Source of the DNA: Candidatus Parcubacteria bacterium
GTDB lineage: Bacteria > Patescibacteriota > Patescibacteriia > PEXW01
Direction of reading: 5' to 3'
NCBI GenBank assembly: GCA_003597955.1
Contig: QZJU01000008.1
Location: forward strand, 1 to 56,129
DNA: 56,129 nucleotides
Numbering within the stretch: position 1 is the stretch's first letter; every line of letters starts with the position of its first letter. Below the pieces are notes generated by a model, which worked only from the letters and a program-made list of their open reading frames with translations, was not told the DNA's origin and ran no database searches. Position numbers and translations under genes: made by a program. Shown here piece by piece: positions 1-7,331 of the stretch.

Positions 1-537
1 AAAGGTTTCACTTTAATTGAGTTATTGGTGGTTATTGCCATCATCGGCATTCTGTCAGCCGTGGGTTTGATCGCTTTGAATGGCGCTCGGGAAAAAGCCA
101 GAGATGTTGCAAGAAAAAGTGACCTAAAACAGCTTTCAACCGGTTTGGTATTATACAGTGATTCAAATAATGATACTTTTCCCGACTCTTCAACCAGTGG
201 CGTTGATACCTGGACAACCCAAGTAGGGGCTCAATTAGCCGAACGAGCCGATGCTGCTGGTTGCCCGGCATGTTTAATATATACAGCCCTAGTTGGTAAT
301 TCCAAATTTGTAGCCCGCTTGCCGAATGCGCCAACTGTTGGCCCCACGGATTTATCCAAAGAATATTGGTATATTTCATGCGAAGGTAATGGCAGTTCAG
401 CCCAGACCGACGCCAAGGCCTTTGCATTGGTAACCGAGCTGGAAAGACCCACAAGCGCAGCCGTAAATTGGTGGGTTTTCTCATCAACATCTTCCGAGGG
501 CAAAGAGACTGCGCCAACACCAACACCCTGCAATTAG
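1..537 (+). CDS. Type IV prepilin, 5' partial
   Basis: The frame is open from the first base and begins [20 protein letters not shown], so the start codon and most of the leader lie outside the window. The G|FTLIE prepilin peptidase site with Glu at +5, the hydrophobic helix and the following charged helix ([16 protein letters not shown]) are classic for major-type pseudopilins and pilins. The globular part carries scattered Cys residues (CPAC near the middle, another at the C-terminus) that could form disulphides outside the cell. It is followed after 3 bp by the ligase-like gene and probably shares its transcript. Confidence 0.93.
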   Translation, partial: KGFTLIELLVVIAIIGILSAVGLIALNGAREKARDVARKSDLKQLSTGLVLYSDSNNDTFPDSSTSGVDTWTTQVGAQLAERADAAGCPACLIYTALVGNSKFVARLPNAPTVGPTDLSKEYWYISCEGNGSSAQTDAKAFALVTELERPTSAAVNWWVFSSTSSEGKETAPTPTPCN

Positions 538-540
538 TTT

Positions 541-2130
541 ATGATGACATACTTGCGATATTGGCTGCCCGTCGGCCTGTTATTGCTGATTTACGCGGTC
601 GCTTTCGGATTGCCGGAATTAAGCAATAAATGGCCGCATGTGGTCATTGGTTTTATGGCCCTGCCCCTGGCCTGGTCTTTTCATTATATAGTTAAGAAAA
701 GATTTTCTTGGCAAGAGCCGTTATTTTGGCTGGCAGTTTTTCTAGGCTTAAGTTTCATCTCCTCAATGGTTGCCGCAAATCCATATTCGGCCATTTTAAA
801 TTGGCTGGTTATATTTGTCGGCGCGATAATTTTTGTATTAATCAGAACCCTGACGCCAGAACACCGCCGGTTTTTACTAATTGGGCTTTTGATCATAAAT
901 TTTATTGGCATAACTTGGTGTGTTTTGGCAAAAAGAGTAAATTTTCCAATCGCCTGGCTGCCGCCGGCCGGAACTTTTCCAATAATTTTAGGCGGTTTGG
1001 GAATTTTCTCATTGGCTTTGATTTTTTTAACCCTAAGTTCAGCGACAAGGAAATTTCAGAAGATAATTTTAATTTTTCCGGTTATAGCATTTGCCGCACC
1101 CTTGTCTTTGCCGGGTTTTTATAAAAGCCTGGGTAATTCCTGGCAAAATACCCAAAAACAGATTCCTGTGATGTCAAAGATTTTAAAAGCCTACCCAATT
1201 TTTGGCATTGGCTTGGATAATTATCAATATCATTATCCACAAAATACCCGAGATACGGCCCTTTATGCAGTTCAATCCCCAAATGTGTGGTTTGAACATC
1301 TTATAAGTTTCGGGCCATTTGCTTTTTTAAGTTTTCTCGTGTTCTTATTCCTAGCATTAAAAAATATCTGGCATCATCAGCCCAAGACTGATCGCTTAAT
1401 ATTTTATGGCGGCATTTTTATGATGGCTATAATTTCCGCTATCACCAAAACTACTAATTTTCTAATTTTCATAATTGATTTTTGGATTTTACTCGGTTTA
1501 GGTGTCCAACCTTTTGCCACCCAAGAAGTAAAAGGCGCCAATACATTAAGTTTATTCAGGTATGTTTTAATTTGCGTCGGCCTTGTTTTTGCCATCCAAA
1601 GTTTGAGTATGGGTTGGGGTATTAACCGTTTTGCAAAAGCCGAGAGGTCCGCTTTAAATGGAGACACCAAAACCGCGGTTGAATTATATGCCCAATCATT
1701 GAAGTTTGATTTCGACCCGGAACAACGCCGCGCTTATGCCGAATCGCTGTGGCTACAGGAACACAATAGCAAGAACTTTGTGGATGCTGAGAAGCAAGCG
1801 AAATTAGCAATTAAGTGGAATCGGAAAGACGCTTTCGCAAGGCAGATTTTGGCAAGAATATATTTCTCCCAACAAAAATACGCCGAAGCTGAAAAACATT
1901 ATTCCGAAGCCCTGGCTCTGGACCCAATATTTTCCTTGGATGCTTATATTGCCCTAGCCGATGTTTATAAAAAACAGGAAAAACCCAAAGAGGAAGAAAA
2001 CATATTAGCTAAAGTTTTTGATTTTTACCCGCAGAATTTTACGCAGCAAAGCATGGCCAATCAAACCTTATTTCAGCAGCTAAGCCGGATCAAGGAGAGG
2101 CTGGAAAATTTAAAAGAGCCTAAAGAATAA
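541..2130 (+). CDS. O-antigen ligase-like membrane protein with C-terminal TPRs
   Basis: 529 residues. The first ~340 are about ten hydrophobic segments broken by one larger loop (about residues 190-245) containing the motif PIFGIGLDNYQYHYP, typical of the Wzy_C/WaaL/PglL ligase superfamily. Residues ~365-505 form TPR-like helices (for example QILARIYFSQQKYAEAEKHY). Family members move a lipid-linked glycan onto lipid A, a polymer or a protein. Lying between two prepilin genes (3 bp after the first), a pilin O-glycosyl ligase is a reasonable inference but unproven. The junction is stop-TTT-ATG with no Shine-Dalgarno site. Confidence 0.75.
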   Translation: MMTYLRYWLPVGLLLLIYAVAFGLPELSNKWPHVVIGFMALPLAWSFHYIVKKRFSWQEPLFWLAVFLGLSFISSMVAANPYSAILNWLVIFVGAIIFVLIRTLTPEHRRFLLIGLLIINFIGITWCVLAKRVNFPIAWLPPAGTFPIILGGLGIFSLALIFLTLSSATRKFQKIILIFPVIAFAAPLSLPGFYKSLGNSWQNTQKQIPVMSKILKAYPIFGIGLDNYQYHYPQNTRDTALYAVQSPNVWFEHLISFGPFAFLSFLVFLFLALKNIWHHQPKTDRLIFYGGIFMMAIISAITKTTNFLIFIIDFWILLGLGVQPFATQEVKGANTLSLFRYVLICVGLVFAIQSLSMGWGINRFAKAERSALNGDTKTAVELYAQSLKFDFDPEQRRAYAESLWLQEHNSKNFVDAEKQAKLAIKWNRKDAFARQILARIYFSQQKYAEAEKHYSEALALDPIFSLDAYIALADVYKKQEKPKEEENILAKVFDFYPQNFTQQSMANQTLFQQLSRIKERLENLKEPKE

Positions 2131-2150
2131 TTTATGTTATAATAAAAAAT

Positions 2151-2567
2151 ATGAACAAAAACAAAGGTTTTAGCATGATCAGCGTCGTTTTAACAAGTTT
2201 GATTTTCTTACTGGTGATTTTTTTTGGTTTAAGGATAATCGGCTCTGAACGAGCCAAAGCCCGGGACGCGCAAAGGGTGGCGGACATGGCTCGTTTGCAG
2301 GTTGGTTTCTTAATGCTTTACAACCGGACCGCCTCCTATGCCGCGGCTGCGCAAAACGGTTGCGACCAGGCCGGCAAGCCGGTTCGTGTTTGTAATTTAG
2401 CTCAGGATTTTCCAGAAGTTAAAAATTTCAAAGATCCGCGTGGTGGGGAATATACAATGAGTAAAGTTCCGGATGCGAATTCTTATGAAATTTCTTTTGA
2501 GCTGGAAGTCGGTGCCACGGGCTTGAGCAAGGGTAAACACACCCTCACGCCCGCGGGGATAAAGTAG
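2151..2567 (+). CDS. Prepilin-like protein lacking Glu5
   Basis: 138 residues. The short leader MNKNKG is followed by FSMISVVLTSLIFLLVIFFG and a charged helix (SERAKARDAQRVADMARLQ) as in pilins. The residue at mature position +5 is Ser instead of the near-invariant Glu. Two Cys (in NGCDQAG and VRVCNLA) may form a disulphide. It sits 20 bp after the ligase-like gene and before the prepilin peptidase. It could be a minor or tip pilin; the missing Glu5 is known in some minor pilins such as GspK-type subunits. Confidence 0.8.
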   Translation: MNKNKGFSMISVVLTSLIFLLVIFFGLRIIGSERAKARDAQRVADMARLQVGFLMLYNRTASYAAAAQNGCDQAGKPVRVCNLAQDFPEVKNFKDPRGGEYTMSKVPDANSYEISFELEVGATGLSKGKHTLTPAGIK

Positions 2568-2583
2568 AACCCGTATTTGCAAG

Positions 2584-2627
2584 ATTGCTTCGTCATTCCG
2601 CTAAGAGCGGAACCCCTCGCAATGACG
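2584..2627. repeat. Short intergenic hairpin repeat
   Basis: Nested inverted repeats: CGTCATT (2591-2597) pairs with AATGACG (2621-2627), and TTCCGCT (2596-2602) pairs with AGCGGAA (2606-2612). The wording (ATTGCTTCGTCATT... CTCGCAATGACG) resembles dispersed REP-like elements common in intergenic DNA of uncultured bacteria. It lies between a pilin gene and the prepilin peptidase gene, with no T-tract. Confidence 0.5.
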
Positions 2628-2637
2628 ATAAAATAAA

Positions 2638-3405
2638 ATGAACATCATAATTTATATCTTTACCTTTCTTTTCGGCGCTTGCGTCGGCAGTTTTTTGAAT
2701 GTGGTGATTTATCGCCTGCCCCGGAAACGAAAATTTTTGGATTTCCAACAAAGGTCAAAATGCCCCAGGTGCCGGCACCTTTTAAGCTTCTGGGATTTAA
2801 TTCCGGTTTTCAGTTTTATTTTTTTAAAAGGCAAATGCCGGTTCTGCCGCAAAAGGATCAGCTGGCAGTACCCGCTAGTGGAATTAATGACCGGCTTGAT
2901 TTTCGTCTTGATTTATTGGCAGTACGGCCTGGCTTGGCAAAGCTTGATTGGCCTTATTGGCGTAAGTGTTTTAATCGTTCTGGCTTTTATTGATGGCTTG
3001 CATAAAATCGTACCCGACCAAATCAGTCTGCCGGCGATCGCCATAATTTTTTGCCTGCAGATTTTGGTTAACCCCGGAGAATACCTTAGTTTAATTTTAG
3101 GCGGGATTTTCGGCGCGACCTGGTTCTGGCTGCAATGGTTAATTTCCAAAGGTAAATGGGTTGGCAGCGGCGACATCCGTTTAGGCGCGCTTTTGGGCGT
3201 TTTCCTGGGCCTGGGCAGCGCGCTCTTGGCCATTTTCAGCGCTTATATCATTGGCAGCCTGTGGGCAATTCAGCTTTTAATTCGGGGTAAAGTGCGCTTG
3301 AAAAGCCAGTTACCTTTTGGGATTTTTTTGGGGATTTTGGGCATAGTTTGCTTTATTTTTGGGCCTGAAGTGGTATCCTGGTATAGGGAGTTAATTGGAT
3401 TGTAA
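2638..3405 (+). CDS. pilD: Prepilin peptidase (A24 family aspartic protease)
   Basis: 255 residues with about eight hydrophobic segments. The N-terminal part has FGACVGSFLNVVIYRLPR and two zinc-binding CxxC pairs (CPRC and CRFC), as in PilD/GspO. The catalytic aspartates are in AFIDGLHKIVPDQ (~residue 119) and GSGDIRLGALLG (~residue 180). The enzyme cuts leaders after Gly and usually N-methylates the new N-terminus, acting in the cytoplasmic membrane on the prepilins encoded around it. Its substrates here include prepilins whose leaders come from a repeat element. Confidence 0.94.
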   Translation: MNIIIYIFTFLFGACVGSFLNVVIYRLPRKRKFLDFQQRSKCPRCRHLLSFWDLIPVFSFIFLKGKCRFCRKRISWQYPLVELMTGLIFVLIYWQYGLAWQSLIGLIGVSVLIVLAFIDGLHKIVPDQISLPAIAIIFCLQILVNPGEYLSLILGGIFGATWFWLQWLISKGKWVGSGDIRLGALLGVFLGLGSALLAIFSAYIIGSLWAIQLLIRGKVRLKSQLPFGIFLGILGIVCFIFGPEVVSWYRELIGL

Positions 3406-3419
3406 TTTTGAAAAAACAT

Positions 3420-3450
3420 TTACCCCGTACAATTTTTTGTTAAAAGTGAC
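3420..3450. repeat. Degenerate miniature copy of the leader repeat
   Basis: TACCCCGTACAATTTTTT followed by GTTAAAAGTGAC resembles the left end and then the right end of the ~105-bp repeat that starts 9 bp further on, with the middle missing. Probably an internally deleted relic; the match is short and imperfect. Confidence 0.35.
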
Positions 3451-3458
3451 TTTTTTGA

Positions 3459-3564
3459 CCCCGCACCACTTTTCATAAACAGAACTTAATATTTGACCAT
3501 GGATTTTCACCCGAAAAAATTTCCTCCTCAAAAAGAAAGTCCTTTGTTAAAAAGTGGTGCGGGA
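3459..3564 (+). repeat. Leader-cassette repeat, copy 1 (type I)
   Basis: 106 bp bounded by CCCCGCACCACTTTTCA (3459-3475) and its near complement at 3548-3564. It contains TTGACCATGG; translation from the ATG (3499) runs 22 codons to end in S-G-A-G exactly at the last base of the element. The next codon, outside the element, is the first residue of the mature pilin. Confidence 0.9.
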
Positions 3565-4410
3565 TTTACCTTTATCGAAACTCTGGTGGCTTTGTCGGTC
3601 TTGATGATTTTGCTTGGTTTGATTTTGGCCACCTACCGTCGGGGAAATGAGGACAGTATTTTGAACCGAGAAATTACATTACTAATGAGCCGATTTAGAT
3701 TAGCTCAAGAACAAACCGCTGGCGGAACGGTTGGTCGATATTGCGAACAGCCATATTACGGCATTTCCTGCCAAACCGACTCGAATTGTCCTGGGGGGTA
3801 TGCGTGTCGAAGCGCTGACGCCCCAAAAGGCGGGTATGTGATGGCTTTTAATTGCGATCCAAAACCAGAATCCGGAGCGCAATGGGGTTGGGGTTTTGAT
3901 TACCCTAAAATTGGTGATGTAAGCAAAGCTAATACAACCCCGTATTTCCTTTTTGGGGAAAGAGTTTCTTGTGACAGTAATTGTTATTCTGGTAATGATA
4001 ATAATTGGGTTTATGGGTTGGCTGACGAAAAAACTTCGCTTTTTAGTCGTATTGTGGGCGATACGGTGGTAAGCACTTTTCAACTTGACAACCGCGCGAT
4101 TTTTAAGGATTTGCAAATAATTTCTTCAAACCAGGAAAAGTATTGGTGTAATTCCGCACTGCCTTGGCGAGTCGTGCCCGTACCCAGTGATTATCCCTTG
4201 ATCGCCACAGTTCGTTTTAAACCGTCCGATGGTCGGCAGATTGAAATAACCAATAACGTTAGCATAAAGACTCCTAGCGGTTATGATTGGACAAAAGTTG
4301 AAGTCATGTTCGGCTTGCGGAGCCGAAATACAGATTGTCAGGTTGTCGCTTTTAGCCGCGAAGGCGTAGTTAGCAAGTATCTTGATACCAATTGCAGTTT
4401 TGCAAATTAA
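3499..4410 (+). CDS. Type IV prepilin, cysteine-rich (leader from repeat copy 1)
   Basis: 303 residues from ATG 3499 (an in-frame TTG at 3493 would add two). Leader MDFHPKKFPPQKESPLLKSG-AG is wholly inside the repeat; cleavage G|FTFIETLVA has Glu5. After the helix (~residues 23-60) comes a long globular domain with many Cys, including CQTDSNCPGGYAC. It is a homologue of the next two pilins; all share a C-terminal region with VEVMFGLRSRNTDCQVVAFS-like text. It is likely a minor or surface-exposed pilin stabilised by disulphides after export. No Shine-Dalgarno site is visible. Confidence 0.88.
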   Translation: MDFHPKKFPPQKESPLLKSGAGFTFIETLVALSVLMILLGLILATYRRGNEDSILNREITLLMSRFRLAQEQTAGGTVGRYCEQPYYGISCQTDSNCPGGYACRSADAPKGGYVMAFNCDPKPESGAQWGWGFDYPKIGDVSKANTTPYFLFGERVSCDSNCYSGNDNNWVYGLADEKTSLFSRIVGDTVVSTFQLDNRAIFKDLQIISSNQEKYWCNSALPWRVVPVPSDYPLIATVRFKPSDGRQIEITNNVSIKTPSGYDWTKVEVMFGLRSRNTDCQVVAFSREGVVSKYLDTNCSFAN

Positions 4411-4515
4411 TCCCGTACCACTTTTCATTAACAGACCTTAGTATTTACCATGAATTTTCACCCAAAAAAATTCCCTCCTCAAAAATCAAACCCTTTGTTG
4501 AAAAGTGGTGCGGGG
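4411..4515 (+). repeat. Leader-cassette repeat, copy 2 (type I, orphan)
   Basis: 105 bp, ends TCCCGTACCACTTTTCA (4411-4427) and TGAAAAGTGGTGCGGGG (4499-4515). It begins directly after the stop codon of the preceding pilin. Its ATG (4450) opens 22 codons ending S-G-A-G at 4515, but no pilin follows; the frame runs briefly into the GIY-YIG gene region. Forms the left half of a repeat-GIY-YIG-repeat unit. Confidence 0.88.
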
Positions 4516-4537
4516 CTAACCATGTTAATATTTTATC

Positions 4538-4786
4538 ATGCACTACGTATATTTATTGACCAATCGGATAAATCAAACAATTTACATAGGCTCAACAAAT
4601 AACCTAAAGAGGCGGATTCAAGACCATAATAAGGGTTTGATATTTTCAACAAAAAGATATTTACCTTGGAAATTAATTTATTATGAAGCATATTCCGATG
4701 AAGCCTTAGCTCGAAGGAGAGAAAAGCGACTGAAATATCATGGCAATTCAATTCGTGAATTAAAAAAACGAGCAGGAATAACTTAA
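4538..4786 (+). CDS. GIY-YIG domain endonuclease between two repeats
   Basis: 82 residues, a complete minimal GIY-YIG domain: YVYLL (GIY position), TIYIGSTNNLKRRIQDHNKG, and the catalytic Glu region in LARRREKRLKYHG. Length matches the stand-alone YhbQ/UPF0213-like group. It is framed by repeat copies 2 and 3 and its composition is AT-rich. The family cleaves DNA and includes homing enzymes. Placement inside a duplicated unit with the repeat suggests it helps spread or fix the repeat; that role is inference. Confidence 0.88.
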   Translation: MHYVYLLTNRINQTIYIGSTNNLKRRIQDHNKGLIFSTKRYLPWKLIYYEAYSDEALARRREKRLKYHGNSIRELKKRAGIT

Positions 4787-4798
4787 TTAATGGGTTTA

Positions 4799-4903
4799 CC
4801 CCGCACCACTTTTCACTAACCATCTAATTACTTGACTCAAGAACATTCACCAGAGAAATATCCAAAACCTAAAAAACGCCTTTTGTTGAAAAGTGGTGCG
4901 GGG
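4799..4903 (+). repeat. Leader-cassette repeat, copy 3 (type II)
   Basis: 105 bp, CCCCGCACCACTTTTCA (4799-4815) to TGAAAAGTGGTGCGGGG (4887-4903). The interior differs from type I: the TTG at 4832 opens 24 codons (TQEHSPEKYPKPKKR then LLLKSGAG) ending at the last base of the repeat. It supplies the leader of the next pilin. Confidence 0.9.
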
Positions 4904-5863
4904 TTTACTTTCATCGAAACTTTGGTCGCCATAGGCATTCTTTTGGCTTTGCTGGCTGTGGTCTTGGCCAATTACCGTCGGGGCAATGACGACAGCGTGT
5001 TAAATCGGGAAGTTAGCCTGATGATGTCGCGGGTCAGGTATGCCCAAGAACTGACTTCAGCCGGAACTATAAGCAAGCATTGTCAGGCACCGCATTACAA
5101 CAAGCAGTGCAGTTCCGATGCTGAATGCACAAGTTTTCCCGGCACAGGCCTAAAGGGTTGTCAGCCAAAGCATTGCAGCTTAACTACTGGAACAACTTGT
5201 GCTTCCGATGTAGACTGCCCCGGCGGTGAAAAATGCATATCCGCGACCTTAACACCCGAAGGCGGATATGTGATGGCTTTTAATTGCAAGCCGGATTATG
5301 CAAATTATCCATGGGATTATTATGCAAATTACCCCCAAATTGGGTTGGGTCCAATCCCATACTTTCTCTTTGCTGAGCGTATTGATTGTAAAAACGATTG
5401 TTATGTCAGATTTAATACTTCTTGGGTCTACGATAAATCTGACGGGATAATCAGTTTTTATTTAGCAAACCCTTTTCCGCCCGGAGCTAATCCAAAAGGC
5501 GAGACCGTGGTGGAAATTTTTAAACCTTCACGCCAGATTGTCTTAAGAGATATTCAGCTAATCTCGGGTGTAGATAAATATTCCTGTCAGACGGGTTCTC
5601 CCTGGCGTAATCGGACAATCGCCGGCAAGACCATCCCAGCAGATTATCCTTTGCAAGCTACAGTGAATTTTAAAACTCCTGATGGCCGAAAGTCGATGTT
5701 GACAGACAATATTAGCAAAACCACTCCTGCCGGGTTCGAATGGACGAAGTTAGAGGTTATGCTGGGTATAAAAAACCGCACTACGGATTGCCGGGTGGTA
5801 AGCATTACCAAAGACAGCGTTATCAGCCAGAGCCTTGACGAGAATTGCAGTTTTAGCTCTTAA
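4832..5863 (+). CDS. Type IV prepilin, cysteine-rich (leader from repeat copy 3)
   Basis: 343 residues. No ATG precedes the pilin helix in frame, so TTG 4832, inside the repeat, is the best start. The leader is 24 residues ending LLLKSGAG, then FTFIETLVAIGILLALLAVV with Glu5. The globular domain has two Cys-knot-like stretches (CSSDAECTSFPG and CASDVDCPGGEKC), one more than the previous pilin, and ends in a region homologous to both neighbouring pilins. Probably a paralogue created by local duplication. Confidence 0.87.
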   Translation: MTQEHSPEKYPKPKKRLLLKSGAGFTFIETLVAIGILLALLAVVLANYRRGNDDSVLNREVSLMMSRVRYAQELTSAGTISKHCQAPHYNKQCSSDAECTSFPGTGLKGCQPKHCSLTTGTTCASDVDCPGGEKCISATLTPEGGYVMAFNCKPDYANYPWDYYANYPQIGLGPIPYFLFAERIDCKNDCYVRFNTSWVYDKSDGIISFYLANPFPPGANPKGETVVEIFKPSRQIVLRDIQLISGVDKYSCQTGSPWRNRTIAGKTIPADYPLQATVNFKTPDGRKSMLTDNISKTTPAGFEWTKLEVMLGIKNRTTDCRVVSITKDSVISQSLDENCSFSS

Positions 5864-5968
5864 TCCCGCATCACTTTTCACTAACCATCTAATTACTTGA
5901 CCCAAGGACATTCACCAGAGAAATATCCAAAACCTAAAAATCACCTTTTGATGAAAAGTGGTGCGGGA
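5864..5968 (+). repeat. Leader-cassette repeat, copy 4 (type II, orphan)
   Basis: 105 bp from TCCCGCATCACTTTTCA (5864-5880) to TGAAAAGTGGTGCGGGA (5952-5968), beginning right after the preceding stop codon. A TTG at 5897 opens 24 codons ending S-G-A-G at 5968, with no pilin after it. Left half of the second repeat-GIY-YIG-repeat unit. Confidence 0.87.
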
Positions 5969-5990
5969 TCCATCATTATTATTTTTAAAA

Positions 5991-6240
5991 ATGTATTACG
6001 TTTATTTATTAATAAGTAGTAAGAGACGGACAATATACATCGGCTCTACAAATAATTTTAAGAAAAAGAATTAAGGAACATAATAAGGGACTAGTTTTTT
6101 CCACCAGAAGGTATATGCCATTGAAATTGTTCTATTATGAAGTATATACAGACGAAAAAGCCGTCCGACAAAGAGAAAAAAGTTTGAAATATCACGGTAA
6201 TTCAGTCAAGGAATTAAAAAGGAGAGTTGGTATATCTTAG
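5991..6240 (+). pseudogene. Frameshifted GIY-YIG endonuclease
   Basis: ATG 5991 reads MYYVYLLISSKRRTIYIGSTNN, then a one-base gain in an A-rich run near 6060 (AAGAAAAAGAA) brings an early stop. In the shifted frame the protein continues RIKEHNKGLVFSTRRYMPLK and ends LKRRVGIS before TAG at 6238. It is a diverged paralogue of the gene at 4538 with the same position between two repeats. Either inactive or made by frameshifting on the A-run; the former is likelier. Confidence 0.85.
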
Positions 6241-6253
6241 ATCTATGGGTTTA

Positions 6254-6359
6254 CCCCGCACCACTTTTCATTAACAGACTGTAAATTTTGACCATGGATT
6301 TTCACCCGAAAAAATTCCCGACTCAAAAAGAAAGCTCTTTGTTGAAAAGTGGTGCGGGG
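6254..6359 (+). repeat. Leader-cassette repeat, copy 5 (type I)
   Basis: 106 bp, CCCCGCACCACTTTTCA (6254-6270) to TGAAAAGTGGTGCGGGG (6343-6359). ATG 6294 opens exactly 22 codons to 6359. Right half of the second repeat-GIY-YIG-repeat unit and leader source of the next pilin. Confidence 0.9.
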
Positions 6360-7319
6360 TTTACTTTGATTGAAACCCTTGTTGCGACCGGGATACTATT
6401 GGGTTTATTGGCCGTGGTGCTGGCCAATTACCAAAGGGGCGCTCAAGAGAGCGCTTTACATAGAGAAGCTGAATTATTTATGTCAAATATCCGTTTGGTC
6501 CAGGAGCAAACTGCCGCTGGTCAAATCGTTAATTATTGCTTGCACTATGTGGGCGCTGATTGTTTAACTGGATGTTCGGGTTATTCTTGCAGTCCTAAGC
6601 AAGAAACGCCTAAGGGTGGTTTTGGGCTTTTGGTCGGGTGTCAGCTAAATAGCGAGCCCGGCTGGGATCAGCCCTGGATTATTTATGGCGCAAATAATTC
6701 CTATCCTTCTCAAAATTCCACGAAAAAACAGGCTTATTATCTTTTTTCTGATAACCGCGCATGCTGGAATAATACGGGAACCGATTACTGTTGTTACCCC
6801 CTAACCAATTTTAGCTGTATCGGTTATGACGAAGGAACTGGCGACGCAGCTTCGGGTTCAGATGGCATCGTCACCACTCGACAATTTACTTTACTAAAAG
6901 GTGATACCCTAGAAAGAGAGCATGTTTTAGATAAGCAAATAGAATTTAAAGATTTAAGGCTCACGCGATATGTTCAGACGACCGGGAGTTTAAAGACTTA
7001 TTCTTGCCGTTCAGTTCATCCCGATAACCATACCCCTTGGCGAAATTTAAAGGTTCCCCAAACAAATTCTATGGTTATCAGTAATTATCACCTTGCAGCT
7101 TTGTTAAGATTTTTACCGCCCAACGGTCGTAAAGTTGTCATTTCCGACAATATTGCGGATTACCCACCAGATGCGGCAGGTCAACCAGATAAAAACAATC
7201 CTTGGTTAAAGGCGGAAGTTATGCTGGGCATAAAAAACCGCGCTACGGATTGCCGGGTGGTGAGCGTTAGCAAAGAGGGAGTAATCAGCCAGTCAGTTGA
7301 TTCAGACTGTGCTTTTTAG
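6294..7319 (+). CDS. Type IV prepilin, cysteine-rich (leader from repeat copy 5)
   Basis: 341 residues from ATG 6294 (in-frame TTG at 6288). The leader (22 residues, ending LLKSGAG) is repeat-encoded; mature start FTLIETLVATGILLGLLAVV with Glu5. The body has many Cys (for example CCYPLTNFSC) and shares the C-terminal LKAEVMLGIKNRATDCRVVS region with the two pilins before it. Third paralogue of the family; presumably assembled into the same pilus or alternative to the others. Confidence 0.87.
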   Translation: MDFHPKKFPTQKESSLLKSGAGFTLIETLVATGILLGLLAVVLANYQRGAQESALHREAELFMSNIRLVQEQTAAGQIVNYCLHYVGADCLTGCSGYSCSPKQETPKGGFGLLVGCQLNSEPGWDQPWIIYGANNSYPSQNSTKKQAYYLFSDNRACWNNTGTDYCCYPLTNFSCIGYDEGTGDAASGSDGIVTTRQFTLLKGDTLEREHVLDKQIEFKDLRLTRYVQTTGSLKTYSCRSVHPDNHTPWRNLKVPQTNSMVISNYHLAALLRFLPPNGRKVVISDNIADYPPDAAGQPDKNNPWLKAEVMLGIKNRATDCRVVSVSKEGVISQSVDSDCAF

Positions 7320-7331
7320 TAAAGTTAGTGT

